Positions 27,074 through 37,020 of a stretch of DNA of 64,000 nt are shown here, in pieces. The stretch is from Leptothermofonsia sichuanensis E412 (GTDB lineage: Bacteria > Cyanobacteriota > Cyanobacteriia > Leptolyngbyales > Leptolyngbyaceae). Each line of letters starts with the position of its first letter. The stretch's first letter is position 1. The stretch is from contig NZ_CP072600.1 in NCBI RefSeq assembly GCF_019891175.1, positions 3,782,001 through 3,846,000 of the forward strand, given 5' to 3'. The notes below the pieces were generated by a model, which worked only from the letters and a program-made list of their open reading frames with translations, searched no databases and was not told the DNA's origin. The position numbers and the translations under genes are program-made.

Positions 27074-27137
27074 TATAGTGCCTGTCCTAGAGTCAAATCA
27101 CCATAACTAAAGAGCCTCCTGTCGGGGGCTTTTATTT
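27074..27137 (+). ncRNA. candidate small RNA with promoter box and rho-independent terminator
   Basis: TATAGT at 27074-27079 is followed within 60 bp by a strong terminator: AGCCTCC-TGTC-GGGGGCT then TTTTATTTT (27112-27137). No ORF lies between. The transcript would be about 50 nt. The sequence lacks the motif of Yfr1 and I do not match it to a known family. It may only be a leftover terminator. Confidence 0.3.
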
Positions 27138-27274
27138 TGGGAGTCTGTAGCATTTTCCTTTCTGGGTGAGGTATGGCGATAGCCCTGCGGGTTAGAACAA
27201 GTTAGCGATCGCAAGCCCGTTCATGCCGTCCTTTTGACCCTGTTCCCTATCCCTTGTCCCTGTCCCTTACCATA

Positions 27275-27368
27275 TATAGCGTTTCTCAATTGAGTAGGGT
27301 ACGGGAGTGTGAGACACAGTGGAGTACTTCGCACCCTCACTGTACCTCACACCCTTGAAAAGAGCTAT
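27275..27368. repeat. MITE-like repeat family 3, copy 1
   Basis: About 94 bp starting TATAGCGTTTCTCAATTGA; overlaps the last codons and stop of the TPR protein gene (27337). The second copy is inside the same gene at 28722-28816. Confidence 0.8.
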
Positions 27369-30345
27369 GTCTCAATCGCTTAGCATCTTCGATTGCAACT
27401 CGCTCCATTCCCTGGACGGCAATCCGCTGGTTGCGATGAAACCCTAACATATTAAATGCAGTTGCATTACCAAACAGATTCTCAGGGTTGTGGAGAAAGT
27501 TCTTGGGATTGTAAAGAGCGGGGCGATGCCAGTAAAGGTCATACCCGAGAGCATTGAGGTAATCAATCAAAGGAACGGAGATTTCCGGTTGAATGCTTTC
27601 CAGGTATAACACTGGCTGGCAGCGCTGGATAGTTACTGTTGCTCCCTGAAATAATCGCAGGGTTTCTGGCTCCAGGCTGACTTTGAGTAACCGACACTGG
27701 GAAAGCTTGAAACTGTCTAAGGAGATGATCTGAATCGGCTCTCCCATTGTCGGGTTCAAATTTTCTGGTAAACCAGTTTCAGACCCAATCCAGTGGGGAC
27801 GTGGGAAGTCCCTGAGCAGGACCTGACAGGCATTCACATTTGTTTTGTAATTCAACCCCAGGTTGGCACAGAGCATCTGAAACCGCAGGCGATGGGGTTC
27901 GGTTGCCAGCACTCTCCCGCTCTGCCCAACTGCCTCCGACAGGAACAGGGTGTGGGTTCCCACCTGTGCCCCCACTTCAACCACTGTATCCCCCAACCTG
28001 ACCAGTGATTGAAACAGCAAAGTTTCTGCCTCCAGCCATTCTCCATAGAACTCCAGTGACTTGCCAGGCAGGGAGTCGGTGGGATTGTAGAGCAGCACGC
28101 CATGACGGCATTGCTTGAGGCGATGGGGACAACCGGAAGGAAGCAGATTTCCCCAGTCTGACCGCATCGTCGATTGAGCAACTGGTTTCACTGACTGATT
28201 AATCGGCTCAGGTTCTTTGTTCTCTTCTCCGCTGCGCCGCCCAGCCTCCAGTTCTGCTGCTCCCTGCATCACTGTCTGCAACCGTTTCTCCACCTGGCGA
28301 AACACGCTCTCCCAGTCTCCTTCCTGTGGCTGACGAAACAGACGCATGGTGGGATACCAGGGAGTATCCTCCCGGTGTAGGAGCCAGCGCCAGTCGGCAA
28401 CAAAGGGAAGCAACGTCCATACCGATTTGCCCATTGCCCCTGCCAGGTGTGCCACGGCTGTATCGACACTGATGACCAGGTCAAGCTGGGCGATCGCTGC
28501 GGCGGTATCTGCAAAATCCTGGAGTTGGGGGCGCAGGTCTTGAACGGATGAGGTTGCTTCCAGAAGTTGCTGATCTGCCTCTGGTACGTCCTTCTGAAGG
28601 CTGTACAGGGAAATGCCTGGAATCTTTGTCAGGGACAGGAAATGCGCCAGCGGACAGGAACGTTTTTTAGAGGTGGCGTTATCCGGGTTGGAAGCCCAAA
28701 CAAACCCTACCTTTAGCTCTCTATAAGGTTTCTCAATTGACTCAGGTACGGGAGTGTCAGGCATGGTGGGGTGCTCCGCCCCCTCACGATACCCCACACC
28801 CTGGAAACGGGCTATATCCTTTTGGGCAGCTTGTGGTGGCTCTGGCCGGGTAGAGGCTTCTGGAGCAGGCAGTTGAAACTTGGAGGTGGGCGGACTGAGA
28901 TAGGGCACATTGGCTGGAATCGTCTCAACCGTGGTGCCCAAAATCAGAGGCAGGTCAAGCAGCGGCGCATGGAAGTGAGTTTCCACATTCACCCGATCGC
29001 GATCAACGCATTGATCAATCCCTGGTAGAGTCTCCAGCAGGCGCAGGAGGGGTCTCTGACAGGCGATGACCACTCGCCCTCCCCACTTTGCCACCAGGGG
29101 TGCATAGCGGGCAAACTGAATCGTGTCACCAAATCCCTGCTCTGCTGTCAACAGAATGGTCTTACCTGTCAGATCGGAGCCACCCCAGAGAGCATCGGGA
29201 TACCGCAGGGGAGGACACTGCTTACTGCGCCAGCGCCAGTGGTATTCGACAAAGCCCCGCTGAAAGTTACCCAGCATGAGCAGAATAATTCCCAGGTTGA
29301 GGTGGGCGTTGACATGGTCTGGTTTATAGTAGATGGCCTGTTCGTAATGGGCGATCGCGGCCTGAAATTTGCCCTGCTCCACCAGGCTACTGCCCAGGTT
29401 GTTGTGGGCATCGGCATGGCTGGGCTGGAGTTGAATGGCTTTCTGACAGCAGGCGATCGCCTCCTCCAGTCTGCCCTGGTCTTTCAAGGCCGAGCCAAGA
29501 TTGTTATAGGCATTGGCAGCGTGGGGATCGAGGGCAATGGCTTTCTGGTAGTGGGCGATCGCCTGCTCCAGGTCTTTGCGCTCTTGGTAAATGGTGCCCA
29601 GGTTGTCATAGGCACTGGCATAGTTGGGATTCAGCTCAATCGCCCGCTGGTACTGCGCCATTGCCTGCTCCAGTTTGCCCTGCTTCTGGAAAATGGTGCC
29701 CAGGTTGTTATAGGCGCTGAAGAATTTGGGTTCAAGCGCGATCGCCTGCTGGCAATGGGCCATCGCCTCCTCCAACCGTCCCAGGTGGTACAGTACCACT
29801 GCCAGCCCATTGTGGGCATTGAGATGGTCAGGCTTGAGCGCGATTGCCCGCTGATAGGAAATAACAGACTCCTCCAGGTTTCCCTGCCGGTAGAGGGTCA
29901 GTCCCAGGTTGGCGTGGGCACTGGCATGGTTCGGATTAAGTTCTGTAGCCTGGCGATAATGGGCGATCGCCTCTTCCATCTGCTGATCCTGGTAGAGCGC
30001 CACTGCCAGATTGTAATGGGCATCGGCATCCCTGGGTAATAGGGAGAGTGCCTGGCGATGATGGGCGATCGCATCCCCTATTCTGCCGACCCGGCCCAGC
30101 ACCGATCCCAGATTACTGTGAGCTTCTGCCGCTTCTGGTTTCAATGCCAAAATTCGTTCATAGTAAGCAATACTGTCCAGTGGTTTACCGGATTGGTCAG
30201 AAATCAAGGCTAACCAGGACAATACCTGAAGGTGGTGGGGGTGTCGTTCCAGCAATTGTTGGTAAAGGGCTTCTGCCTGAGTCAGGTAGCCTGCCTGATA
30301 GTACTTATGGGCAACCGCCATCAAATCGCCATCGTTTTGTTCCAT
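27337..30345 (-). CDS. TPR - glycosyltransferase-like - FkbM methyltransferase fusion
   Basis: 1002 aa. Residues about 10-350 are roughly ten 34-residue tetratricopeptide repeats (AIAHYRQALSL..DADAHYNLAVAL type). Residues 350-700 resemble the heptosyltransferase/TPR glycosyltransferase domain (LTAEQGFGDTIQFARYAPLV, VISVDTAVAHLAGAMGKSVWTLLP). Residues 720-980 are an FkbM-type SAM methyltransferase (DTVVEVGAQVGTHTLFLSEAVGQSGRVLATEPH). A plausible role is glycan or surface polysaccharide modification. A 95-bp repeat is inserted in frame near residue 515 and another provides the final codons. Start ATG 30345 is the first in frame. Confidence 0.85.
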   Translation of the reverse strand: MEQNDGDLMAVAHKYYQAGYLTQAEALYQQLLERHPHHLQVLSWLALISDQSGKPLDSIAYYERILALKPEAAEAHSNLGSVLGRVGRIGDAIAHHRQALSLLPRDADAHYNLAVALYQDQQMEEAIAHYRQATELNPNHASAHANLGLTLYRQGNLEESVISYQRAIALKPDHLNAHNGLAVVLYHLGRLEEAMAHCQQAIALEPKFFSAYNNLGTIFQKQGKLEQAMAQYQRAIELNPNYASAYDNLGTIYQERKDLEQAIAHYQKAIALDPHAANAYNNLGSALKDQGRLEEAIACCQKAIQLQPSHADAHNNLGSSLVEQGKFQAAIAHYEQAIYYKPDHVNAHLNLGIILLMLGNFQRGFVEYHWRWRSKQCPPLRYPDALWGGSDLTGKTILLTAEQGFGDTIQFARYAPLVAKWGGRVVIACQRPLLRLLETLPGIDQCVDRDRVNVETHFHAPLLDLPLILGTTVETIPANVPYLSPPTSKFQLPAPEASTRPEPPQAAQKDIARFQGVGYREGAEHPTMPDTPVPESIEKPYRELKVGFVWASNPDNATSKKRSCPLAHFLSLTKIPGISLYSLQKDVPEADQQLLEATSSVQDLRPQLQDFADTAAAIAQLDLVISVDTAVAHLAGAMGKSVWTLLPFVADWRWLLHREDTPWYPTMRLFRQPQEGDWESVFRQVEKRLQTVMQGAAELEAGRRSGEENKEPEPINQSVKPVAQSTMRSDWGNLLPSGCPHRLKQCRHGVLLYNPTDSLPGKSLEFYGEWLEAETLLFQSLVRLGDTVVEVGAQVGTHTLFLSEAVGQSGRVLATEPHRLRFQMLCANLGLNYKTNVNACQVLLRDFPRPHWIGSETGLPENLNPTMGEPIQIISLDSFKLSQCRLLKVSLEPETLRLFQGATVTIQRCQPVLYLESIQPEISVPLIDYLNALGYDLYWHRPALYNPKNFLHNPENLFGNATAFNMLGFHRNQRIAVQGMERVAIEDAKRLRHSSFQGCEVQ
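28722..28816. repeat. MITE-like repeat family 3, copy 2, inside a coding gene
   Basis: 95 bp, from TATAAGGTTTCTCAATTGA to GGAAACGGGCTATA, matching the copy at 27275. It is read through in frame, adding about 31 codons (DIARFQGVGYREGAEHPTMP...) between two conserved parts of the glycosyltransferase-like domain. Confidence 0.8.
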
Positions 30346-30412
30346 GGCTACTTACTCAACAACCAGATCTGGTTTTACGATTAACGTTATGTGCAAATTA
30401 GTCCACATCCCG

Positions 30413-31951
30413 TTACTGCATTCTATCGATTGTGCGGTATTGAATCGCCTCTGCAACGTGATGGGTTTGCAGGTTTTCATCCCCGGCAAGGTCGGCAATG
30501 GTGCGGGCAACTTTGAGGATGCGATCGCTCGCCCTGACCGATAGTCCCAGTTTCCGAATTGCCCCTTCCAGCAGGTTGCGGCTGGCATCATCTAACCTGC
30601 ACCACTGGCGCAGATGGGGACTTTTCATCTCTGCATTGCATCGGAGTGATGTGTCCTTGAAGCGTTCCCTGGCATGTTCTCTGGCTGCCTGCACCCGTAC
30701 CCGCACTTCGGCGGACGCTTCCCCCGTTGGCTGTTGCGTAATCTCTTCTGGCTTCAGCCGGTTGACGCCCACTTGCAAATCAATTCGATCCATCAGTGGA
30801 CCCGATAACCTTGCCCAGTACTGTTCTCTGGCTTTGGGAGAACAGGTACAGGGTTGAATGGTATCGCCGAAATAACCGCAGGGGCAGGGATTGGTGCTGG
30901 CAACCAGGGTAAACTGGGCCGGGAAAATCACAGTCTGACGGGTCCGGGAAATGGTGACGTGTCCATCCTCCAGCGGCTGGCGTAAAAACTCCAGCACATC
31001 CCGCTTAAACTCTGTCAACTCATCCAGAAAGAGGACGCCCCGGTGTGCCAGGGAAATTTCGCCGGGACGGGGGAAACTGCCACCACCGACCAGAGAAGGG
31101 CCGGATGCCGAATGGTGGGGGGCACGGAAGGGACGGATCGCTACTAAGGACCCCTTCTCCTTGAGCAGCCCCGCCACAGAATGAATCTGAGTCACCTCCA
31201 GTGCTTCTTCAAAGGAGAGGGCGGGTAAAATGCCCGGCAGTCTGCGGGCAAGCATGGTTTTTCCACTGCCGGGAGGACCCACAAATACCAGGTTATGTCC
31301 TCCCGCCGCGGCAATTTCCAGTGCTCGCCGGGCATGGGTTTGTCCTTTCACGTCGCGCAGATCGGGGCCGGAAAATTGGCTTTTCTCCAGTTCTTCCAGC
31401 CCATCCATGGAAACCGGGCTGTAGTTTTCCGAAGCGGTTAAAAACTCCCCAACTTCAGACAGGTGTTGAAAGCCAAATACTTTTAGCCCTTTGACGACAG
31501 AGGCTTCACGGGCATTGTCAGCAGGTACTACCAGACCTGAAATGCCGAGGCGCCTGGCGGCGGCGGCGATCGCCAGCACCCCGGCGACAGGCCGCAATGA
31601 CCCATCCAGTGACACTTCGCCTAAAAACAAATACTCATCCAGTAGCGCTGTACTGGTTTGCTCTGATGCCGCCAGAATCCCCACACTGATGGGTAAATCA
31701 AAACAGGGACCTTCTTTCCGTAAGTCTGCTGGAGTCAAATTCACCACGATTTTTCGCATCGGAAATGCATAGCCAGCATTTTTCAGGGCAGTTCTGACCC
31801 GTTCTTTTGACTCCTGCACTTCCTGGGAAGGCAACCCAACCACAACAATTCCAGGCAATCCCCCTGCAATGTCAACTTCAACGCCAACCTTCACAGCGTC
31901 GATACCAACCAGTGATGCACTCCAGATTTTAGCAAGCATAGTTGCTGACAC
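30413..31951 (-). CDS. YifB/ComM-family Mg-chelatase-like AAA+ ATPase
   Basis: 512 aa, normal length. Order: N-terminal ChlI-like Lon-S5 domain (KVGVEVDIAGGLPGIVVVGLP), Walker A in VFVGPPGSGKTMLARRLPG, Walker B in HRGVLFLDELTEF, sensor region (TLVASTNPCPCGY with Cys residues), and the C-terminal Mg-chelatase domain. ComM relatives drive branch migration during natural transformation, which would fit an organism that takes up DNA. That role is inferred from family members only. Confidence 0.93.
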   Translation of the reverse strand: MSATMLAKIWSASLVGIDAVKVGVEVDIAGGLPGIVVVGLPSQEVQESKERVRTALKNAGYAFPMRKIVVNLTPADLRKEGPCFDLPISVGILAASEQTSTALLDEYLFLGEVSLDGSLRPVAGVLAIAAAARRLGISGLVVPADNAREASVVKGLKVFGFQHLSEVGEFLTASENYSPVSMDGLEELEKSQFSGPDLRDVKGQTHARRALEIAAAGGHNLVFVGPPGSGKTMLARRLPGILPALSFEEALEVTQIHSVAGLLKEKGSLVAIRPFRAPHHSASGPSLVGGGSFPRPGEISLAHRGVLFLDELTEFKRDVLEFLRQPLEDGHVTISRTRQTVIFPAQFTLVASTNPCPCGYFGDTIQPCTCSPKAREQYWARLSGPLMDRIDLQVGVNRLKPEEITQQPTGEASAEVRVRVQAAREHARERFKDTSLRCNAEMKSPHLRQWCRLDDASRNLLEGAIRKLGLSVRASDRILKVARTIADLAGDENLQTHHVAEAIQYRTIDRMQ

Positions 31952-32064
31952 ATATACTCTTTAGCCTTAGAGTGCCCGGTAGGGGATATTAGCCAACAGG
32001 CAACTGTATTAGGGGACAGGGGATAGGGAATGGGGGGAGAAGAACAAAGAAACAAAGCGCACTA

Positions 32065-32132
32065 AAAGCCTATCCGAAAACTTCCTCAATCTGGATTTGA
32101 GCTTTGTCCATTAAGGCTTTCGGATAGGCTTT
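32065..32132. repeat. MITE-like repeat family 5, copy 1
   Basis: 68 bp with perfect ends AAAGCCTATCCGAAA and TTTCGGATAGGCTTT. Second copy at 49632-49701. Confidence 0.85.
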
Positions 32133-32187
32133 AAGAAACGTTGTGTCCCTTTGTGCCTTGGTGGTGAAAAACTTCTGCCAGAATCCA

Positions 32188-34821
32188 CTAGTCCTGGAGC
32201 AGACCAGATTTTAACTGGTTTTTCGCTTCTACCAGGGCGTCAGGCAATTTGTGGGCATCGCGCCCACCGGCCTGAGCCAGATTGGGGCGTCCACCCCCGC
32301 CTCCCCCGCACCGTTTGGCGATCGCGCCAATAAACTTACCCGCCTGCAATCCTTTTTTGTTGACTTCGGGACTGAACGCTGCCACCAGACTGACCTTTCC
32401 GTCCTCCGGCACAGAACCCAGAACCACCGCACCGTGTTTGAGTTTCTGCTGAAGCTGTTCGGCAGCGGTCATCAGGGAATTGGGATCCACCCCATCCAGT
32501 TGGGCGACCAGAATCTGGAAATTGCCGACAGATTCTGCGGTTGCCAGCAGTTCGTTAGCTTTGGCGAGGGCGAACTGCCCTTTGAGCGTCTCGAGCTGTT
32601 TTTGAGTTGCCTTCAGTTCATTTTGCAGGCTCGTAATGCGGTCAGGGATCTCTTCTGGCTTGACCTTAAAGCGATCGCTCAAATCCCGCACAATTCCATC
32701 GCGCAGATTCAAGTATTCCAGCACGGCTGGACCAGCGACTGCCTCAATCCGGCGGATTCCGGCTGCCACACCAGACTCAGAGACAATTTTGAATAGACCA
32801 ATTTCAGCGGTGTTGTTGACATGGGTACCGCCACACAGTTCCATGGAGACACCGGGGACATCCAGCACCCGCACCTCACTACCGTACTTTTCCCCAAACA
32901 TGGCGATCGCCCCGCGTGCTTTTGCCTCCGCCAGAGGTAAAACATAGGTTTCTGCCCGGTGAGCTTCGGCAATCCAGGTATTGACCTGGTCTTCAATCTG
33001 CTGCAACTCTTCAGTGGTCAGCGCCCGGGGACAGTGAAAATCAAACCGCAGACGGTCAAAAGCAACCAGCGACCCGGCCTGGGAGATCGTGTCATCCACA
33101 ATCTTTTTGAGGGCAGATTGCAGCAGATGGGTAGCCGTGTGGTGGGCCTGTGCCCGGCGACGGCAGGCCAGATCAATCTGGGCGGTCACTGAATCAGAGG
33201 GATGCAGGGTACCCCGTTCAATCCGCCCGTAGTGGACAAAAAAGCTGGACTCTTTCTTGACATCTTCAATCCGAACCAGCACATCGTCCCCAGAGAGGTA
33301 GCCGCGATCGCCAATCTGCCCCCCGGACTCTGCATAGAACGGGGTTTGATCCAGCACAACCTGGACTTCCGTTCCGGCTTCGGCGGCCTGTACAGGTCTG
33401 CCATTCACCATCAACACCTGCACCACCGAAGACGCTGAGGGTTGAGTGTAGCCGAGAAACTCAGTCTGCTCGATATGATCTGCCAGGGTGCCGAGGGTGC
33501 CCTGGGCAGTCAGGTCAATCGTTTCGTGTGCCATCTGAGAGCGGCGACGCTGCTTCTCCATTTCTGCCTGGAAGCCTTCCAGGTCAACGGTTAACCCTTT
33601 TTCCGCCGCAATCTCCTGGGTCAATTCCAGTGGGAAACCGTAGGTGTCATAGAGGATAAACGCATTCACACCAGGAATTTCTCCGCCAGAACCAAATTTC
33701 TCCATCAGGCTTGCCAGTTCCCGCTCACCAAATTCCAGGGTCTTGAGAAACCGGACTTCTTCCCGTTGCAGGGAGACTTTGATCGTGCGCTCCATCGCTC
33801 GCACATTGGGGTAAGCTGCTTCCGCAAGGGCGATCGCAACTTCCGCTACCTGTGGTGTAAATTCTTTGTTGATCCCAATCAGCCGCCCATAGCGAATCAC
33901 GCGCCGGATCAGCCGCCGGAGCACATAGCCACGCCCTTCATTGGAAGCCACAATTCCATCCGTCAGCATGTGCACCACAGCACGGGTATGATCTCCAATA
34001 ATTTTGAGGGCTACTTTGGTTGCTTCATCTGATTTTGCATAGCTAATTCCAGCAATTTCAGCCGCTTTTTGCACAATCGGAAAAATCAGATCCGTTTCAT
34101 AGTTGTTAGGCTTTTTCTGGAGGATCTGTGCCATCCGCTCCAACCCCATGCCAGTGTCAATATTTTTGCTTTGCAGTGGGGTCAGGTTGCCTTCGGCATC
34201 CCGGTTGTATTGCATGAACACCAGGTTATAGAACTCCAGAAACCGGGAGTCATCTTCCAGGTCGATGACCTCATCTCCCAACTCTGGTGTGAAGTCGTAG
34301 TAAATCTCTGAGCAAGGACCACAGGGACCTGTAGGACCAGATACCCAGAAGTTATCCTTGGCTCCCATCCGCTGAATTCGATGGGGGGCAATGCCAATTT
34401 CATCTCGCCAGATTGCAAAGGCTTCGTCATCTTCTTCGTACACACTGACGACCAGACGCTCTGGAGGGAAACCATAGACCTGGGTGGAAAGCTCCCAGGC
34501 CCAGGCGATCGCCTGAGACTTGAAATAATCGCCAAAGCTGAAGTTGCCCAGCATCTCAAAGAAGGTGTGGTGCCGCGCCGTCCGCCCTACATTCTCAATA
34601 TCATTCGTGCGAATGCACTTCTGGGAGGTTGTGGCGCGGGGAAACTCGGCTGGGCGCTGTCCCAGAAAGATTGGCTTGAAGGGCAGCATTCCTGCGATAG
34701 TCAGCAGCACAGTGGGATCCTCCGGCACCAGCGAGGCGCTGGGGAGAACCTTGTGACCTCTGGCTGCGAAAAAGTCGAGAAATGCCTGCCGAATTTCGGT
34801 GCCGCTCTTGGGGATAGACAT
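32188..34821 (-). CDS. alaS: alanyl-tRNA synthetase
   Basis: 877 aa, full length. Class II catalytic core at the N-terminus ([30 protein letters not shown]), tRNA-recognition middle, editing domain with zinc ligands HTATHLL and CGGTHV, and C-terminal C-Ala domain ([15 protein letters not shown]). Charges tRNA-Ala and clears Ser/Gly mischarging. Start ATG 34821. Confidence 0.97.
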   Translation of the reverse strand: MSIPKSGTEIRQAFLDFFAARGHKVLPSASLVPEDPTVLLTIAGMLPFKPIFLGQRPAEFPRATTSQKCIRTNDIENVGRTARHHTFFEMLGNFSFGDYFKSQAIAWAWELSTQVYGFPPERLVVSVYEEDDEAFAIWRDEIGIAPHRIQRMGAKDNFWVSGPTGPCGPCSEIYYDFTPELGDEVIDLEDDSRFLEFYNLVFMQYNRDAEGNLTPLQSKNIDTGMGLERMAQILQKKPNNYETDLIFPIVQKAAEIAGISYAKSDEATKVALKIIGDHTRAVVHMLTDGIVASNEGRGYVLRRLIRRVIRYGRLIGINKEFTPQVAEVAIALAEAAYPNVRAMERTIKVSLQREEVRFLKTLEFGERELASLMEKFGSGGEIPGVNAFILYDTYGFPLELTQEIAAEKGLTVDLEGFQAEMEKQRRRSQMAHETIDLTAQGTLGTLADHIEQTEFLGYTQPSASSVVQVLMVNGRPVQAAEAGTEVQVVLDQTPFYAESGGQIGDRGYLSGDDVLVRIEDVKKESSFFVHYGRIERGTLHPSDSVTAQIDLACRRRAQAHHTATHLLQSALKKIVDDTISQAGSLVAFDRLRFDFHCPRALTTEELQQIEDQVNTWIAEAHRAETYVLPLAEAKARGAIAMFGEKYGSEVRVLDVPGVSMELCGGTHVNNTAEIGLFKIVSESGVAAGIRRIEAVAGPAVLEYLNLRDGIVRDLSDRFKVKPEEIPDRITSLQNELKATQKQLETLKGQFALAKANELLATAESVGNFQILVAQLDGVDPNSLMTAAEQLQQKLKHGAVVLGSVPEDGKVSLVAAFSPEVNKKGLQAGKFIGAIAKRCGGGGGGRPNLAQAGGRDAHKLPDALVEAKNQLKSGLLQD

Positions 34822-34901
34822 GGATCTGAAAGATGAATCCGAATTGACTACAAATTACTTCTGATCTTTATCATGCCTTATGTTCTGACCTTATGTTCTG
34901 G

Positions 34902-36488
34902 CTAACTTCTACTGACTTTCAGACTGGCCGGTTTGTTGAAATCTCCCTGTAGGTGAACGCCACGTTGATTTGAGGCGAGATGACGACAAATCTTGTAAAT
35001 CGTTTCAGCCTGATCGGGGGCATCGATTTTTTCAGCCAGAGCTGCAATCGACAGGGGGGCTGGCTCCTGTTTCAGCGTCTGGATAATCTGCTGTTGGAGC
35101 GCCAGGATGGAAGCGGCGGCTTTTTTACCCGCCTCAACCCCTGGCTGGTGGTAGGCGTTAACGTTGATCAGAAATCCATACAAACCCACGGCTCGCTCAT
35201 AAAGAGCGATCAATGCCCCTACCGTTTTAGGATTGACTTCCGGGATCGTTACTGTAATTGAGTCCCGATGGTTTTCATAAAGGGCCTGCCGGGTACCCTG
35301 AAGCAGCCCTGAGAGGAAATCACCGGAAGTTGCACCCGATTCGACTTCGACAGACTCCCCTGAGCGATCGCGCAGAACCTCAATAAACGTCACAAAGAAA
35401 TTGGGCACCCCTTCCCGGAGTTGCTGCACATAGGCATGCTGGTCAGTGCTCCCCTTGTTGCCATAGACAGCAATTCCCTGATGCACAGGGTTACCATCCA
35501 GATCCAACTCTTTGCCCAGAGACTCCATCACAAGTTGCTGAAGATAGCGACTGAAAAGGAGTAGGCTATCCTTATAGGGCAGGATCACCATATCCTTTTC
35601 CCCTCTGCCATTGCCGGCATAGTACCAGGACAATGCCAGCAGTGCCGCAGGATTTTTCCGCAGGTCAGGAATACGGGTGGCCGCATCCATCTCTTTTGCC
35701 CCTGCCAGCATGGCGCGAATGTCGATGCCCTGTAGCGCTGCATCGAGCAACCCCACCGCGGACAATTCTGAAGTGCGGCCTCCCACCCAATCAAACATGG
35801 GAAACGTTGCCAGCCAGCCCTCAGAGGCTGCCAGGTTATGCATCTTGCTCCCCTCCATGGTGATTGCCACGGCCTGGCGGGCAAAGTCCAGCCCATTGTC
35901 AGCAAAGACCTTCTTAGTTTCGACCATGCCATTGCGCGTTTCTGGCGTACCACCTGATTTGGAAATGACAATTACCAGGGTGCTGGCAAGCCGGTCTTTC
36001 AGACGACTAAACACTCGATCCATCCCAGCGGGGTCCGTATTATCCAGAAAATGAATTGCCAGGGGTGGAACGTCAGGAGAGAGGGCCTCTGCCACAAATT
36101 GCGGTCCCAGGGCAGACCCACCGATCCCAATTGAGAGAATGTCTGTGTACTTGACGGATTGGGGAGGGCGAATTTCACCCTGAAGGATTTTATGGGCAAA
36201 GGATTCCAGTTTTTCCAGGGTGGTTATGATTTCCTGTTTGATTTCAGGTGTCGGAGCAAGGTCGGGATCTCGCAGCCAATAGTGACCCACCATCCGGTCT
36301 TCGTCAGGGTTCGCGATCGCTCCTCCTTCCAGGGCAGCCATGGCCCTGAATGCCTGATCGAATTTGGGCTGCATCGCCATTACAAACCCATTGTCAAACC
36401 GCATCCGGCTGACATCGACATACAGCCCTAAGCCTTCATGGTAGTAAAGCCAGTCTTGATAACGTTGCCAGAGCGCAGTTGCATCCAT
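34902..36488 (-). CDS. pgi: glucose-6-phosphate isomerase
   Basis: 528 aa. Interconverts glucose 6-phosphate and fructose 6-phosphate, linking the Calvin cycle, glycogen and glycolysis. Seen: sugar-phosphate site [13 protein letters not shown], signature [14 protein letters not shown], catalytic Glu region and [18 protein letters not shown]. It fits the cyanobacterial/plastid length class. Start ATG 36488. Confidence 0.96.
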   Translation of the reverse strand: MDATALWQRYQDWLYYHEGLGLYVDVSRMRFDNGFVMAMQPKFDQAFRAMAALEGGAIANPDEDRMVGHYWLRDPDLAPTPEIKQEIITTLEKLESFAHKILQGEIRPPQSVKYTDILSIGIGGSALGPQFVAEALSPDVPPLAIHFLDNTDPAGMDRVFSRLKDRLASTLVIVISKSGGTPETRNGMVETKKVFADNGLDFARQAVAITMEGSKMHNLAASEGWLATFPMFDWVGGRTSELSAVGLLDAALQGIDIRAMLAGAKEMDAATRIPDLRKNPAALLALSWYYAGNGRGEKDMVILPYKDSLLLFSRYLQQLVMESLGKELDLDGNPVHQGIAVYGNKGSTDQHAYVQQLREGVPNFFVTFIEVLRDRSGESVEVESGATSGDFLSGLLQGTRQALYENHRDSITVTIPEVNPKTVGALIALYERAVGLYGFLINVNAYHQPGVEAGKKAAASILALQQQIIQTLKQEPAPLSIAALAEKIDAPDQAETIYKICRHLASNQRGVHLQGDFNKPASLKVSRS

Positions 36489-36584
36489 AGTCTGAAGTTC
36501 AAGCCTCTTAAGTTTTGCCCATAGTGTAACGAGGCTCCTGGCAAGAGGCTAGGAGTTTAGGAAAGAAATAAGAGTTGCCTGGAA

Positions 36585-36666
36585 ATGCGGATGGCGAGAC
36601 TCGAACTCGCAAGGCAAAGCCACACGCCCCTCAAACGTGCGCGTATACCAATTCCGCCACATCCGC
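36585..36666 (-). tRNA. tRNA-Leu (anticodon GAG)
   Basis: 82 nt with acceptor GCGGATG/CATCCGC, an anticodon stem-loop containing TTGAGGG (anticodon GAG), a long variable arm as in all tRNA-Leu, and T-loop GTTCGAGTC. No CCA is encoded; the 3' end is discriminator A then TTTCC, so CCA must be added by the nucleotidyltransferase. Confidence 0.93.
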
Positions 36667-36747
36667 ACAGGCTGGTTTAAGCAAACCAGTTGAAGCCTTA
36701 CTAGCATAGCAAAATATCGTTAGTTATGATGCCAGTTTGGTGCCGGG

Positions 36748-36815
36748 TGCTGCTGAATAGCCAGATGGCTTGACAGGTTCCAGTTCATCCAGCTTTTAAT
36801 TCATACCCAGAGTCA
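36748..36815. repeat. MITE-like repeat family 6, copy 1
   Basis: From GCTGAATAGCC to ATTCATACCC..AGTCAGC; an inverted, better preserved copy is at 49209-49274. The surrounding spacer 36667-37020 has no gene; it also holds a short duplication of ATTCCAGGTGCC at about 36958-36983. Confidence 0.6.
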
Positions 36816-37020
36816 GCGATGTCATCTGGTGCTGAAGAACAGGCCGGGGACGTTGCCCGTCACTGATTTGACCTGGATGGCTACCCCTGTAAATAAATCT
36901 CTCCTGCGCTCTGCAAATGGCACCGGAATGGGAATGTTTAGGTTATAAACCCCTGAATTCCAGGTGCCGAAAATTCCAGGTGCCAGATTTCAGTGCCCCA
37001 CATTGCTCACCCCTAAGGTC

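Larger units (their letters stand above)
26825..27336. other. spacer after the integrase
   Basis: No protein gene. It contains a MITE-like repeat (26859-26937), a candidate small transcript with terminator (27074-27137) and a second repeat overlapping the end of the next gene (27275-27368). Confidence 0.6.

Noticed and set aside
27074-27137. Yfr1 or Yfr2 small RNA
   Set aside because: The characteristic Yfr1 motif ACUCCUCACAC and the Yfr2 loop motif are absent.
29239-30039. 266-aa plus-strand ORF opposite the TPR region
   Set aside because: It is the antisense of the 34-residue TPR repeats and shows only their complement periodicity.
36964-37020. longer N-terminus of the 577-aa protein
   Set aside because: This stretch overlaps spacer with a duplicated ATTCCAGGTGCC and lacks a ribosome-binding site; ATG 37021 has one.
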